Below, one piece after another: positions 10,313 through 21,502 of a stretch of 64,000 bases of DNA (position 1 is its first letter; every line of letters begins with the position of its first letter). Made by a program: the position numbers and the translations under genes. The DNA lies in contig JBAZKM010000010.1 of assembly GCA_041650805.1 (NCBI GenBank), positions 25,425-89,424 of the forward strand, written 5' to 3'. The DNA comes from Candidatus Omnitrophota bacterium. Lineage in GTDB: Bacteria; Omnitrophota; Gorgyraeia; 2-01-FULL-45-10. The notes beneath the pieces are model-generated. The model was given only the letters and a program-made list of their open reading frames with translations, had not been told where the DNA came from and did no database searches.

Positions 10313-10379
10313 AACTAGGTTAATATAAATAGAAAGTTATATATTAACAAATTGATACTATACACAAAAGGAGAATGAG

Positions 10380-13300
10380 ATGAAATTCCCAATGGTCGCC
10401 AGACAATGTACTTTTTTCGTGAGGTGTATCTCATCTTTCGTCGCCATGACGTTCCTGGTATCGAACGTCGTCTTCGCCGCTCCTCAGGATGCCGCATCCA
10501 GCGTGGGAAAAGAGCAGGAGATAATCACCAACCCGGAGAAGGTCGTCATACCGAGAGAGTTCGGGCTGGTGAAGTCCAAATTCATCGGGAATAGCGGCAA
10601 GCTCGTTGTCCACATCCAGGATGCCCACTGCAACTACGAAGCCCAGTCCAATATAGCCAAGATACTCGAAAATCTCATAAAGAATTACGGGCTCAGTTTA
10701 GTGTCGGTGGAAGGCGCGGACGGATTCGTCGACACCTCATGGTTCAAGGCGTTCCCGGACGAAGAGGTGAGGCGAGAGGTCGCCGCGTACTTCATGAAGA
10801 AGGGCGAGATCACCGGGCCGGAGTTCCTCTCCATCACCACCGACTATCCCATAAAGCTTTTCGGCGCAGAGACCCGTTCATACTACCTGCAGAACCTCAA
10901 TGCCTTCACATCGAGCTACCCCCTCAAAGACGCCACCGAAAAGTACTACAACCAGGTCAAGGCCGTCCTCAACCGCCTAAAAATATACATATATAATGAT
11001 GAGCTGAAGGCGTTCGATTCGAAAACGGAGGAGTACGTCTCCAAGAAACTGGCGTTCAACGATTACGTCAGGTACCTGCAGGCGACGGCGGAGAAGCACA
11101 GGATAAACCTGAGGGAGTACGATAACTTCTTCAAGCTGATAAGCGTGCTTTTATACGAAAAGAAGATCGACTTCAAGGTGGTCGACAAAGAGCGGTCGGC
11201 CGTTATAGACGAGTTGAGCAAAAAACTGTCGAAGGATTCGCTTACGGAGCTCGTCACGAGGTCCCTCTCATTCAAGGTGGGCAAGATATCATCGGCGGAA
11301 TTCTACGAGTACCTGAAGGCCATGTCGCTCGCCAATATGATAGACATACAGAAGGCCTACCCGAACCTCTATAATTACATAATCTATAATTCCGTATATT
11401 CGAAGATAGAGAACGAAAAGCTATTCCACGACATAACGCTCATAGAGACGGCCATAAAGGAGAAGCTCTTCCAGAACGACGACCAGAGGACGCTGGAGCG
11501 CCTTTCGCGCCACATCGATACGCTCCTTGGCCTCGTCAACATAAAGCTCCTGAACGGCGACTACGAATATTACAAAAATCATAAAGAAGAGTTCTCCCAC
11601 GAGGTCTTCGCCGACTTCATGCACAAGAAGACGGCACAGTACGGCCTGGCCTATGAGATAGAAGAGCCGAACGAGGCCGTGGTGAACAGCGTGCCGAAGC
11701 TGGAGGATTTTTACTCCATAGCGATAAAGAGAGATACCGCGCTCGTGGACAATACCCTCGACGCCATGAAGAAGGAGAGGGCCCAGATATCGGTGCTCGT
11801 GACAGGTGGTTTCCATTCGGAAGGGATCACGAAACTCCTCGAGAAGCAGGGTATCTCGTACATGGTGGTATGCCCGTCGATAACGAAAGATACGCCCAGC
11901 CCTTATATACAGATACTGACGAACCAGAGGACGCCGTTCGAGGATATACTGACAGGCGTCGTAGACACCCCGGCCGCGAAGCAGGGATCGGTCGCGGCGG
12001 CGGTGATCTCATGGCTCCTGAAGCTTTCCGAAAGGGACGCCGAGGCGCTCAACGCCAAGGTCGCTCCGGTGGGCGGCCAGGGCCTTCTTGAGAGGATGGA
12101 AAGTTTCAAGAGAGAGGCCCCGGAAGCGGCCAGGGCACTGGGCGCAGCGGAACAGAAATTGGGTGAGCAGAGAGAGACATGGCAGAAGAACCCGGCAAGA
12201 TATATAAATGAGACTATAGCCCGCCTGTATATAGGAAGGTTGATAATCAATAATATAAGTATAACGACGCCGGAGGCCTTAAGGGATATCGAGAGGTCGG
12301 TCCAGAGCGCGTTCCCCGGTGATAAAGACGCGATAATGGGTTATGTGAGACCGCTGATCACAGCTGCCATGAAGGTGGAGGAAACGGCCAGGGGCAGGAT
12401 AGCCGCTACGCACGAGACCACGCGGATCCCGCTGGCCGGCAAAGGTCCGGCCAGTCCGGGCGAACTGACCATAAGCGAAGTCCTCGCGGAGGGGCGCCTC
12501 ACGGAGGCCGTTAAGGGAGAGGTCGATAATTTTATACGGGGATTATATACCTCGCAGAAGAGAAGCGGCGCCTTGAGAGATACGCCTGTCATAGAGGGAG
12601 TGCATGTCCAATCATACAGGGATTGGGAGGCGGAAGTGGACAGGCATAACAGGATCGTGATCGAGTCGGGTAAGGGTGTGCTCATACCGGTCACCCTGTA
12701 CTTTTCACCTGGCCGCGGCGGCGCTGAAGGGAGGGCGCTTGGGTTGCAGCTTGCCCACGTATCCGAATCGCGCTGGGCATTATTGAACGAAGCGGAACGG
12801 AAAGCCGTAGTGCTGCACGAACTCGCGCACATAATGGACGCGAACTCAGGCACATTGAGAGACGAGGAAGTAATACGCAGGATCTTCCCTATAGATAATG
12901 TGATCGAAAAGATCTCCGAGGCAGAGCAGAGGAGGATAGAAGATAAGTTCAACAGGTCGATCAACGAAAACAACATAGAAGGCGCCAGGGAAGCCCTCTA
13001 CTCCTCTATATTGAGGTATCTGGAGACCGGTAATAGCGACGCAATAAGCACTATGATCTTTCGCTTGCTGCCGTTAGGGCCTACACCTACGGAGAGGAGA
13101 CCGGCCAAGATAGAGATCATAGAGGCGCTTGGGAAGATAAAGCTGGGCGCGGATGAGCTCAATAAGCTGCTTCCCCTGCTCACGGAGCTTCTTAACCAGA
13201 GGATCGAAAGCGCCCTCGCCAGGCCGATGCTGGAAGCTATACTCTCTCTTGACCAATCCCTGAGGGTCGGGAACCCCGCGGTAGCGCGTGAGGCGAGGAA

Positions 13301-16300
13301 GCTCGCAATGGGAGAATATGCCAGGTCGACCCCCGAGATCAGCGACCTTGCCGGCAAGTATATAACTCACAGGCTTATGCTCAACTACACCGAAGAGGCG
13401 AAACGTGTCGCGTCGTCCGAGAATGACGGTTTCGCGGTCTATATATTCGTCTCCTCTTCCCAGAAAGAGGCGGAGTTCTGGCAGAAGAGGTTCGAGTCGA
13501 CCCGGGGCCAAATACTGCCCAGGTCGGCCGTGATAATATCGGTGAGCGAGGATAACTGGAAAGGGATGGCAGGCAACGGGCTGGGGACGCTGAATGCCTG
13601 GAGGAGGGCGAAAGAGCGATATTCGAGGCTCGAGGAAGATATCGCCTCCGGGAAGAGCGTCTTCATGATGCACATGGCCGGTTCCGGAACTCGAATGCAG
13701 CCGCTGGCCGTCAATAATAAATCGGCGATAGGCCTGCCGGGCACCGTGAATATAGACGGAGAACTGGTGCCACTCACCGTAGGCGAAGCCGTAGCCCTTC
13801 AATTCGGTCCGCTTGCCGCTTCAAGGGGCGGTAGGATGGTCCTCGCCTGGGGAGACCAGAATAATATACCTTCGGAGAATATAGACTCGACGCAGGATTA
13901 CCTGACCGAGATATTCTTCACTTCGATCATGGTCAGGGACCCTAAAGGGATGGCCATCGGCAACCCGGACCTGGTGCGGTTCATAGAATCTAAAGGGACG
14001 GTCCCTTCGGTAGGCGGGGTAAGCGGACGCGGCGCGGTCAGCCAGAGGGAGAAGCGCCCTATGAACCAGGTCCTCGCCGACGCTTCCACGGCCCGGAACG
14101 GTTCACGTTTTGCGAATGTCAGCTTAGGTTTCAATTCTATGAGATGGGAGCTATTGCAGGAATTATTGAACGAATTTTCGGACGAGCTGGATGCCGGACA
14201 GGGCTCTCTCAATATCGACAGCGAATTGTGGGGACCCCTTACGTCCACTAAGGAAGAGTATGCGACATTCATGAAAGAGGGGGCCCTGAAAGACGCAATG
14301 GCCGAAGCCAATAAGGCGTCGGCAGAGAGCAGGTCGTTCGATGTGGATGAGTTGATCGCGAAGAGGGTGGCCAGGGCCGAGGCGCACTGGGATCGCATCG
14401 CCGCCATGAAGAGGCGCCTGACCGAGAGATATGCGGGCCGCTTCAAGGTCACAGGCAACGGCCTGCCGGATGGGGTCGGGGTCCTGGAGGGAATAGATTA
14501 CGGGATAGATAAGACGGGCGCAGACTGGTGGGATTGGGGCCACATAATCGACTACTATAACAATGTCATGAAGCTTGTGCGGGTCTCGCCCGACATAGAA
14601 GGACGGTGGGAATCGGAGAGGATGAGGCGCTACTTCAGGATCGAGAGCCCGGAGGATTGGCAGAGAGGTTCTTCTCTCAAAGGCGTAGAGGTCAGGAACT
14701 CCATAGTGCTCGGTTCCACGGTAAAGCGCGGCCGCATAGTGAACAGCGTAGTGATAGGGACCGAGGCGGAAGAGCTGAACGTCGAGAATGCCGTAGTCAT
14801 AGGGTGCAGGGTATACAAGCTTGATGCGAGATCGGCCATAGCCTACGGTGTCATATATAACGGGCCTGTTGAATTGAACCCGCAGGACGTGATCGCAGCC
14901 CACTACAACCCGAGGGACGGCAGGATAACCCTATTTGGGAAACTGGACCCAAAGATAGGCGACGCGTACAGGGTGAAGGGGGTATACGGTAATAAGGGCA
15001 TGACATTCGATGAGGCATCCAGGGCCCAGAAAGGTTTCACCAAAGAAGAACAGGAATCGGCCAGGCGGCGGGTCATGGACGAGGAGTTCGGGCAGGGGAA
15101 GGCCAGGTCCGAGAGACGGCTCATAAACCTCCCGGACAGGAAGGGTATCGGCGCAGACAGGCGTCTGTCCGATATACACGATATACTGACAAAGGGAGAG
15201 CTTTCATTCGTCACGCTCGAAGAGTATATGGAAATGTACGGCATCGCGGACAGGGGACTGGCCGAGGCGGAGTTGAGGGAGCTCGCCTCGCTTGAAAATG
15301 AGAGGACGCTTGCAACCGGAGAACCTAACCCGCTTGCGGGGATAGAAGAGATAGACAATCCTTTCAGGGAGAATGCAGGCAAGATATACAGGAAGATAGA
15401 TATAAAGAATAACCAGGGGATAGCTTACAGATCGTACGACCTCCGCGCCGTGACGACTACGCACGAGCGCAATATACCGTTCCAGGCAGAACCGCAGTTA
15501 TTCCCGGCTATGATGAGCGAAAAGTTCGCGTACCATGCAGGCCGGGCATTCGGCACATTCCTGCGCCTTGGCAACGGGGGATTCAACATAAATAAGGCTG
15601 ATATACGCGATGAAAGAGGGGCCATAGTGCCCGCCAGGCTTGAGGCCGCGTTGAGGCAGGCCATTACCGTGGGAGAAGATGCGTTACCGTCCACATGGCT
15701 CTTGGTATCCGGCGGGACACGTCTCTATTCCAGAGAGTTGAAGAGCGCATACGCGCGCGGGCTGATGGACGCCGGGCTCAGGGTAAATGTGGTCGATAGG
15801 TCGGAGCAGGGCATGGCGAACGTGAGAGGCCTTTTGGCCGAGGATATTAAGGCCGGAAGGATAAATATGAAGGATGCGAGAGAGTTCCTGGAGTATGCAC
15901 GTCAATTCGAGGAGAACGGCATCACCTCCACCACCGATTATTACTTCGCGTTGAACTTCATGGCCAATGAGCACCTGGGCGAAAGGGACTACATAGGAGG
16001 CGCCCACGTCACCGGGAGCCATAACCCCAGATTCTATAACGGGTTCAAGCAGGCGAACAAGCTCAGCATAGGAGAGGGTATAGACATACTTGTCAGTATA
16101 GATGACGGCCTTATGGGCCGGCTCAAGCCGTTCTCCTTCGATATGGCCCATCTGGCCGTTCCGCCTCCGGCGGAGAGGGAACGGCAGGAGATGCCGGAGC
16201 ATATATCTGCCGTGGAGATCGCGTACTGGCATAATGAATCGATAAAGGCGAGGGCCCGTCTTGGGCACGATGTGTGGGAGTACCTCCTCAGGGACTCCTC

Positions 16301-19300
16301 GCGAAGCATACTGAAACAAAAGGGAGGCATAAGAGAGCTTCTTATGGTCTGCCGGGATATAAACTGGGACAGGGAGGATTGGTCCATAATAAAGAAGAAG
16401 CTGGGCATCCCCTTCGACATCTTCCCCGAGAGGCCGGTCCTTTGCAGGAACAGGCCTTTCGAAAAGATAGGCGGATTGAACGAAGACCATAGAGCCGGTT
16501 CTACGGGGCTATCGGTCTTCCCGTTGATCGAACTGGGCGTCAAGGTAACGAGGATAAACGAGACACCGGACGGGAACTTCCCGGCAGGGGAGCCGTATCC
16601 GAACCTCCCCGAAGAGATGAGGGGTTTTATGGACCTTTGCAGGAATACGGGCCTGCCCGGGGTCGCCAGGGACGAGGACGGAGACAGGACGATATTCTTC
16701 ACTGAAGAAGGGAAGATGATACAGGAAGACCAGCTCCTCGCCATACAGGCAGAGAAGATGCTGAGAGACGAGGCACGAAAGCCCGCGGAAGAGAGGAAGA
16801 GACTTCTCTTCATAGGAGAGGTCAAGTACTCTTCGGTGGCCAGCAGGCGCATAAGGGCGCTCGTCAGCGAGATAAACAGGGAATTGAAAGAGCGGAACCC
16901 CGCAGACCAGGGGATAAAGGCGGAGCTGTATCTCGGGCCTGTAGGATTCGGATATATAAAGGATGAGATGCGGAAGATATTCATGGCCGTACAAAACGGT
17001 GAAAGAGAGATCGTGCTGTACAACGAGAGGAAATCACCGATACGCGTAGACCTTACCAATGCCAAGGCAGTGATGCTGGCAGGAGAGCTCTCCGGCCACC
17101 AGATGGAGCACATGTTCGCCGAAGACGAGACGACGACGCTCAACCTTCTGGAGACGCTTGCAATAGCCAAAGAGAGAGGCAGGACTTTAGCCGATCTCCT
17201 GAACGCGCTTCCGGCAGTATATGCGACGCCGGAGCTGAGACCGGCTACCGAAGAGCCGTTCAGCGAAGATCAGTGCAGGAAGATATCGGCCATATCCGGC
17301 CAGCATGCCCCATCGGATGTCGATAAGGTGCCGGAGGTGAAAGAGGCGATAGTGCAGGGCGTAAGGGAAGGGCTTATAAAGCTGCTGAAGGACCTCGGAT
17401 TCGAGGAGGCCGGTAAGGCGACGATCGACAACGGCGAGTGTTTTATATACGAAGCGAAGAAGGCGGTCCCCATATCGCGCATAAGAAAGGAGTTCGTCAT
17501 ACAGCGCGTGGCCATAAACAGGGTTGACGGCGCGCTCATATACTTCTACCCGAGTGTCACCGGCAACGAGGAAGTCGACGCGCGCGGGAGGAGCTCCTTT
17601 GTGATAAGGAAGTCGAATACCCAGCCGGAATTGATAGCGAGGGTCGAGGGCCCCACCAGGAAAGAGCGGGATATAATATCGGGCCTCATGTTCAGGATGC
17701 TGGAGCAGTATCCCGGTGTGAAGCTGAGCCACGACTCCTATCTCCTCGATGAGGTATTGCCGATACTCGTCTACACGCGGCTGCCTCAGGTCACTATGGA
17801 TATGGTGGACGAATATGCCAGGAATGAGGCCTCATCTGTGCTGAGAGGCATAATGGAGCGCACGATCAGCATGGACAGGGAGAATTTCATACGGCTCGGG
17901 TATGAGGACAGGGACAGGGACAATTTCGAAAAGGAGTTCAAACGCATACACGGCGTATTGGATTCCATGTATACCGGCGGAGAACTCCCCGATGAAGGTG
18001 ACCTTCGTGAGATCATAGATCTTGCGCGCGGCACCAAGCTGCTTAATCAGATAACCGGCCCACTGGAGAAGCATAAAGAGGGGATACTTGCCGGCGTTGC
18101 CGGCTTCGGGACGGAAGAGCTTTACGCCGAGCTCGATAAGTGGGTCGCAAGGTACGTGAACAGGTTCGTGCGCGACTATATAAAGAACAGGGATGTCAGC
18201 GAGATGAGGGAAGAGGACTGGCAACAGAACCTGCAGGTCGGATACGAAGTGCTGGTGGGCACGCGCCACCTCTTCAGGATAACCGGGCGTGTCAAGTCGA
18301 ATAATAATATCTTGATAGCCAAACTGGTCAGGAGTTACGGGCCGGATAAGCTGGAGCCCTTGTCGTCATCGGGCATGTTGGAGGTATATCTCGAGACGTA
18401 TCCCGCCGTTGAGGGCAGGGGCCTGAGGCGCGGGACGGTGATGCCCGGGGGGATGAAGTTCCTGGCATTTGACGAGAACGGTATCAGTAACAGAAAGGAC
18501 CTTGGCATAATGGTTACAACAGGCGACAGGGGACCTCTCAGCACCGCAGAGAGCGTAAGTCCCGGGTATATGCAGATCGCGGAGACGGGCGCGCCCAATG
18601 TCGCAGGCCGCATACCGCTTCAGGAAACGACGGCAGAAGGATTGAGGGCCATCGAAGGCGTGGGGCAGGTGACCGTGAACGAAGAGACAGGGAAACTCGA
18701 GTTCAGCAATCCGGAGCTTCAGGCGGCGTACAAGGACAGAGGAGAACATGATTTCGGATATATCGTTGACCGGCTCTATTCGGGCATACTCCGTATAGGA
18801 TGGCGGGCCAGGAACATCGCTTACAGCATGACCCATTTCGGCGACCTGCATGCTGCCACTACATTCGGTTCATATCCGCTCATCCCGTGGAATGCCGTAT
18901 ATGTATCTACAGGCAGCCATTCCCAGGGAATGACGCTCGATATTAAAGTGATGAAAGTTGCCGGCATACAGCAGATACCGGTATTCAACAGTGAAAGGAA
19001 GCTCGTATCATACAGGTATCAGTATCTGAAACCTGGCGATATAGCGTTCTCTATACCCGGGACGGTCGATATATATACCGTCCAGACAGGCGGCGATCAA
19101 TTCGCCGACATATCGATACCTTTAAACAGGGCGATGCTGGGAGATATCACGAAGCTTTTAGGCATAGAGCCGGATGTGGCCACGAATCCGAGTTTCGCCG
19201 AAGTCCTGCCCGCCAAGGGGATGCCGTATATATTCTACCGGACCGAAAGAGGGACCCCTGCGGTCACGGTCCATCCCGCCTACATCGAGCAGGGGATCGC

Positions 19301-21419
19301 GGCACCGCAGCGCGTAAAGGCATATATGCCGAATATAGAAGGAATGGCGTTAAATGAGTTCCTGGCGCCTATCATGAACCCGCTTACATATAATACGCCC
19401 GAGGCACAGGACCGGCTTAAGAGGCTCGCGTCCAGAGAGTTCGTAATGGATGTCGTAAACCATATAGCCGGCAGTGAAGCCGAAGTTGAGGCAGAGTCGC
19501 CGGTAGCGTTCGCGACGCGGGATGAATTTGTGAAGACCAACGACATGGCCATAAAGGCCTTTGGGGAGTTGGAGCGCCGGGTGAATGAGGGCAATCCGGT
19601 CCATCTCAATCCGGTCTTCATGACCGGCATGGAGGGTTACGCGTGGGGCCGGCCGATACTCGACAGGCACGGCAATCCGATACTGGAGTTCCAGGGCGTG
19701 AGGACACTGGAAGGCGCCGTGGCATGGGCCAGAGAGCATAATGTACCCGAAACCGAGGTGGTAGCGGAGAATTGGCTGGGTGCGGGGGATATATATACAG
19801 GGACGGGGTACCCGTTGCCGCGGCAGGCGCTCACGCTATGGCCTGAGATATTCGGGCCGGAGAGCGGACTCACAAGGAAGGTGCTCGCATCAGGGGCGCC
19901 GTTATCGGTACAGACACACGGTTTTGTAGAGCAGGCCATACCGCTCGAGAATAGCTCCGCATATATCGGGACGGCGAGGGAGATGTCCCCGGAAGAGTTC
20001 CTCGGAGAGATGATGGCCGGCGAAGACGAGACCGGGTTCGCCTTAAGGCCTGTCATGCTCGCAAAGGGGATCGGTGCGACAGTCCGCGCGAATGAACCCC
20101 ACGCATACGGTGTCGGGTGCTTCTTCGAAACTAAGGCCGTTACCCCGGAAGAGGACCGCTCCGGGACGAGATCTCTGTACGACCGGCTGAAATTGACAGA
20201 CGAACAGCGCGCTATAGTCCGCGGCCTCGTGGCAAGGGCGGAACGTAATGAAATAAGCTGGGACGAGGTGACGCGACAACTGACGGAGGACAGGCGGTTA
20301 AGAGGAAAAGACGGAAAGCCGCTCGTAAGGCCCAATAAGGACGTTCTCACACAGCCCGCCGCGCAGGCACAGGAGACGATACGAAGGATAGCCGATAGCG
20401 GGTACCTCAGACCTGTCGATGAAGGCGCTATACAGTCGAAACCCATCCTGGCCGGTATCGCGGAGACGGAGAAGGGCGCGGAGGCGGGACGGTTCGAGAT
20501 CATGGGCGCCGAGGATAAGTTCGTAACCGCAAGATATACAGTTCAGCCGGGCGCCGCTATGAAGGCGGACACCGGGACGCTCGGGAAAGAGCATATCCTC
20601 TTCGTATCCGAAGGCAGGGTCAAGATCGTAAAGGAGTCGGGCGAAGAGTTCCAGGAGCTCGGCGAAGAGAAGGGCGGAGAGTCGGCGCCGATACCGGCCA
20701 ATATAGGAAGGTACTCGCTCGTCTCCGCCGGATCTGTGCCGGCCGTAGTATATACATCGTACAACCCGGGCAAAGGCGAGAGGACCATAATATCCGCGTT
20801 CCAGGCGATGCAGAACGAACTGGCCAGGATAACGGCTTCTCCCGAGAAGAATGAGTTCACCATATGGGTCCCGAAAGAATTATACAGAGGAGAGTCGTTC
20901 GAGAGCGAAAAGAGCTTCATCAAGACCGTAACCCACGGCCTGGTCAATATGCGACAATACCAGAAGATCGATGATGTCGGAAAGCCGGACACGCCGAGGG
21001 ACGTCGTGGTCGTAATGGCCGACAGGGAAAGAGATCTTGACAGGTTGGACAGGGCGATCCTTTCATCGGTAAGGATACTGCCTGTCTCCAAAAAATATGC
21101 GGACAGGGTGATGACGGCCGTTCGCGAGCTTGAAGCGGCCGGCGTCATACTCGGTAATACAGAACCGAAGGATATTACGGATAAGGCCTCCGAGAGGGCC
21201 AGGGACCTGGCGCGCCTGATGGCACGCATGACGAGCACGCGCGTAGATACAAAGGACCTCGCCGCTCTATTATCGGCGAGGGATATCGCCACGGGACAGG
21301 ATAATCCCGAGGACCGCCTGAAGAAGCTGGTTGATCAGCTTCTCATCACCATGCCGATAGAACGTCACGAGATCGACAAGGGTCTCGAAGGGAGAAGGCA
21401 AGTCCTCTGGTCTGTGTAA
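10380..21419 (+). CDS. Giant exported fusion: Tiki/ChaN-like, HExxH, sugar nucleotidyltransferase, phosphohexomutase, mannose-6-P isomerase
   Basis: This 3679-aa protein starts with a signal peptide (about 1-33, ending VVFAAPQ). Residues 60-560 resemble the ChaN/TraB/Tiki hydrolase superfamily (HIQDAHCNYEAQ, SVEGADG, GGFHSEGI), a tentative call. An HELAH zinc-protease-like motif is at 813. A nucleotidyltransferase has MAGSGTRMQPL at about 1098 and is followed by hexapeptide-like left-handed helix repeats (about 1430-1495). A phosphohexomutase spans about 1690-2450: TGSHNP with active Ser near 1880, metal loop DEDGDR near 2098, GELSGH near 2235 and RKSNTQPE near 2411. The C-terminal third has type I mannose-6-phosphate isomerase signatures: SVQTHG near 3179 and ANEPHAY near 3240. 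Together these could convert fructose-6-P to a nucleotide-mannose. The residues look intact, yet the signal peptide would place the chain outside the cytosol. The gene has a consensus promoter and an AAGGAGA ribosome site. Confidence 0.8.
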   Translation: MKFPMVARQCTFFVRCISSFVAMTFLVSNVVFAAPQDAASSVGKEQEIITNPEKVVIPREFGLVKSKFIGNSGKLVVHIQDAHCNYEAQSNIAKILENLIKNYGLSLVSVEGADGFVDTSWFKAFPDEEVRREVAAYFMKKGEITGPEFLSITTDYPIKLFGAETRSYYLQNLNAFTSSYPLKDATEKYYNQVKAVLNRLKIYIYNDELKAFDSKTEEYVSKKLAFNDYVRYLQATAEKHRINLREYDNFFKLISVLLYEKKIDFKVVDKERSAVIDELSKKLSKDSLTELVTRSLSFKVGKISSAEFYEYLKAMSLANMIDIQKAYPNLYNYIIYNSVYSKIENEKLFHDITLIETAIKEKLFQNDDQRTLERLSRHIDTLLGLVNIKLLNGDYEYYKNHKEEFSHEVFADFMHKKTAQYGLAYEIEEPNEAVVNSVPKLEDFYSIAIKRDTALVDNTLDAMKKERAQISVLVTGGFHSEGITKLLEKQGISYMVVCPSITKDTPSPYIQILTNQRTPFEDILTGVVDTPAAKQGSVAAAVISWLLKLSERDAEALNAKVAPVGGQGLLERMESFKREAPEAARALGAAEQKLGEQRETWQKNPARYINETIARLYIGRLIINNISITTPEALRDIERSVQSAFPGDKDAIMGYVRPLITAAMKVEETARGRIAATHETTRIPLAGKGPASPGELTISEVLAEGRLTEAVKGEVDNFIRGLYTSQKRSGALRDTPVIEGVHVQSYRDWEAEVDRHNRIVIESGKGVLIPVTLYFSPGRGGAEGRALGLQLAHVSESRWALLNEAERKAVVLHELAHIMDANSGTLRDEEVIRRIFPIDNVIEKISEAEQRRIEDKFNRSINENNIEGAREALYSSILRYLETGNSDAISTMIFRLLPLGPTPTERRPAKIEIIEALGKIKLGADELNKLLPLLTELLNQRIESALARPMLEAILSLDQSLRVGNPAVAREARKLAMGEYARSTPEISDLAGKYITHRLMLNYTEEAKRVASSENDGFAVYIFVSSSQKEAEFWQKRFESTRGQILPRSAVIISVSEDNWKGMAGNGLGTLNAWRRAKERYSRLEEDIASGKSVFMMHMAGSGTRMQPLAVNNKSAIGLPGTVNIDGELVPLTVGEAVALQFGPLAASRGGRMVLAWGDQNNIPSENIDSTQDYLTEIFFTSIMVRDPKGMAIGNPDLVRFIESKGTVPSVGGVSGRGAVSQREKRPMNQVLADASTARNGSRFANVSLGFNSMRWELLQELLNEFSDELDAGQGSLNIDSELWGPLTSTKEEYATFMKEGALKDAMAEANKASAESRSFDVDELIAKRVARAEAHWDRIAAMKRRLTERYAGRFKVTGNGLPDGVGVLEGIDYGIDKTGADWWDWGHIIDYYNNVMKLVRVSPDIEGRWESERMRRYFRIESPEDWQRGSSLKGVEVRNSIVLGSTVKRGRIVNSVVIGTEAEELNVENAVVIGCRVYKLDARSAIAYGVIYNGPVELNPQDVIAAHYNPRDGRITLFGKLDPKIGDAYRVKGVYGNKGMTFDEASRAQKGFTKEEQESARRRVMDEEFGQGKARSERRLINLPDRKGIGADRRLSDIHDILTKGELSFVTLEEYMEMYGIADRGLAEAELRELASLENERTLATGEPNPLAGIEEIDNPFRENAGKIYRKIDIKNNQGIAYRSYDLRAVTTTHERNIPFQAEPQLFPAMMSEKFAYHAGRAFGTFLRLGNGGFNINKADIRDERGAIVPARLEAALRQAITVGEDALPSTWLLVSGGTRLYSRELKSAYARGLMDAGLRVNVVDRSEQGMANVRGLLAEDIKAGRINMKDAREFLEYARQFEENGITSTTDYYFALNFMANEHLGERDYIGGAHVTGSHNPRFYNGFKQANKLSIGEGIDILVSIDDGLMGRLKPFSFDMAHLAVPPPAERERQEMPEHISAVEIAYWHNESIKARARLGHDVWEYLLRDSSRSILKQKGGIRELLMVCRDINWDREDWSIIKKKLGIPFDIFPERPVLCRNRPFEKIGGLNEDHRAGSTGLSVFPLIELGVKVTRINETPDGNFPAGEPYPNLPEEMRGFMDLCRNTGLPGVARDEDGDRTIFFTEEGKMIQEDQLLAIQAEKMLRDEARKPAEERKRLLFIGEVKYSSVASRRIRALVSEINRELKERNPADQGIKAELYLGPVGFGYIKDEMRKIFMAVQNGEREIVLYNERKSPIRVDLTNAKAVMLAGELSGHQMEHMFAEDETTTLNLLETLAIAKERGRTLADLLNALPAVYATPELRPATEEPFSEDQCRKISAISGQHAPSDVDKVPEVKEAIVQGVREGLIKLLKDLGFEEAGKATIDNGECFIYEAKKAVPISRIRKEFVIQRVAINRVDGALIYFYPSVTGNEEVDARGRSSFVIRKSNTQPELIARVEGPTRKERDIISGLMFRMLEQYPGVKLSHDSYLLDEVLPILVYTRLPQVTMDMVDEYARNEASSVLRGIMERTISMDRENFIRLGYEDRDRDNFEKEFKRIHGVLDSMYTGGELPDEGDLREIIDLARGTKLLNQITGPLEKHKEGILAGVAGFGTEELYAELDKWVARYVNRFVRDYIKNRDVSEMREEDWQQNLQVGYEVLVGTRHLFRITGRVKSNNNILIAKLVRSYGPDKLEPLSSSGMLEVYLETYPAVEGRGLRRGTVMPGGMKFLAFDENGISNRKDLGIMVTTGDRGPLSTAESVSPGYMQIAETGAPNVAGRIPLQETTAEGLRAIEGVGQVTVNEETGKLEFSNPELQAAYKDRGEHDFGYIVDRLYSGILRIGWRARNIAYSMTHFGDLHAATTFGSYPLIPWNAVYVSTGSHSQGMTLDIKVMKVAGIQQIPVFNSERKLVSYRYQYLKPGDIAFSIPGTVDIYTVQTGGDQFADISIPLNRAMLGDITKLLGIEPDVATNPSFAEVLPAKGMPYIFYRTERGTPAVTVHPAYIEQGIAAPQRVKAYMPNIEGMALNEFLAPIMNPLTYNTPEAQDRLKRLASREFVMDVVNHIAGSEAEVEAESPVAFATRDEFVKTNDMAIKAFGELERRVNEGNPVHLNPVFMTGMEGYAWGRPILDRHGNPILEFQGVRTLEGAVAWAREHNVPETEVVAENWLGAGDIYTGTGYPLPRQALTLWPEIFGPESGLTRKVLASGAPLSVQTHGFVEQAIPLENSSAYIGTAREMSPEEFLGEMMAGEDETGFALRPVMLAKGIGATVRANEPHAYGVGCFFETKAVTPEEDRSGTRSLYDRLKLTDEQRAIVRGLVARAERNEISWDEVTRQLTEDRRLRGKDGKPLVRPNKDVLTQPAAQAQETIRRIADSGYLRPVDEGAIQSKPILAGIAETEKGAEAGRFEIMGAEDKFVTARYTVQPGAAMKADTGTLGKEHILFVSEGRVKIVKESGEEFQELGEEKGGESAPIPANIGRYSLVSAGSVPAVVYTSYNPGKGERTIISAFQAMQNELARITASPEKNEFTIWVPKELYRGESFESEKSFIKTVTHGLVNMRQYQKIDDVGKPDTPRDVVVVMADRERDLDRLDRAILSSVRILPVSKKYADRVMTAVRELEAAGVILGNTEPKDITDKASERARDLARLMARMTSTRVDTKDLAALLSARDIATGQDNPEDRLKKLVDQLLITMPIERHEIDKGLEGRRQVLWSV

Positions 21420-21447
21420 GCGCCAGGTAAAAAAAGTTATTCACAGA

Positions 21448-21474
21448 GTAGGGGAGGTTTAAGCCCCCCCCTAC
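21448..21474 (+). other. G/C-rich hairpin after the 3679-aa gene
   Basis: GTAGGGG pairs with CCCCTAC, with one mismatch and two further G:C pairs, around a short TTTAAG loop. No T-run follows, so on its own it is not a terminator. It sits 29 bases upstream of a true terminator-like stem. Confidence 0.5.
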
Positions 21475-21502
21475 CGAAATGATAAGGAGATATTTTGTAA
21501 AG

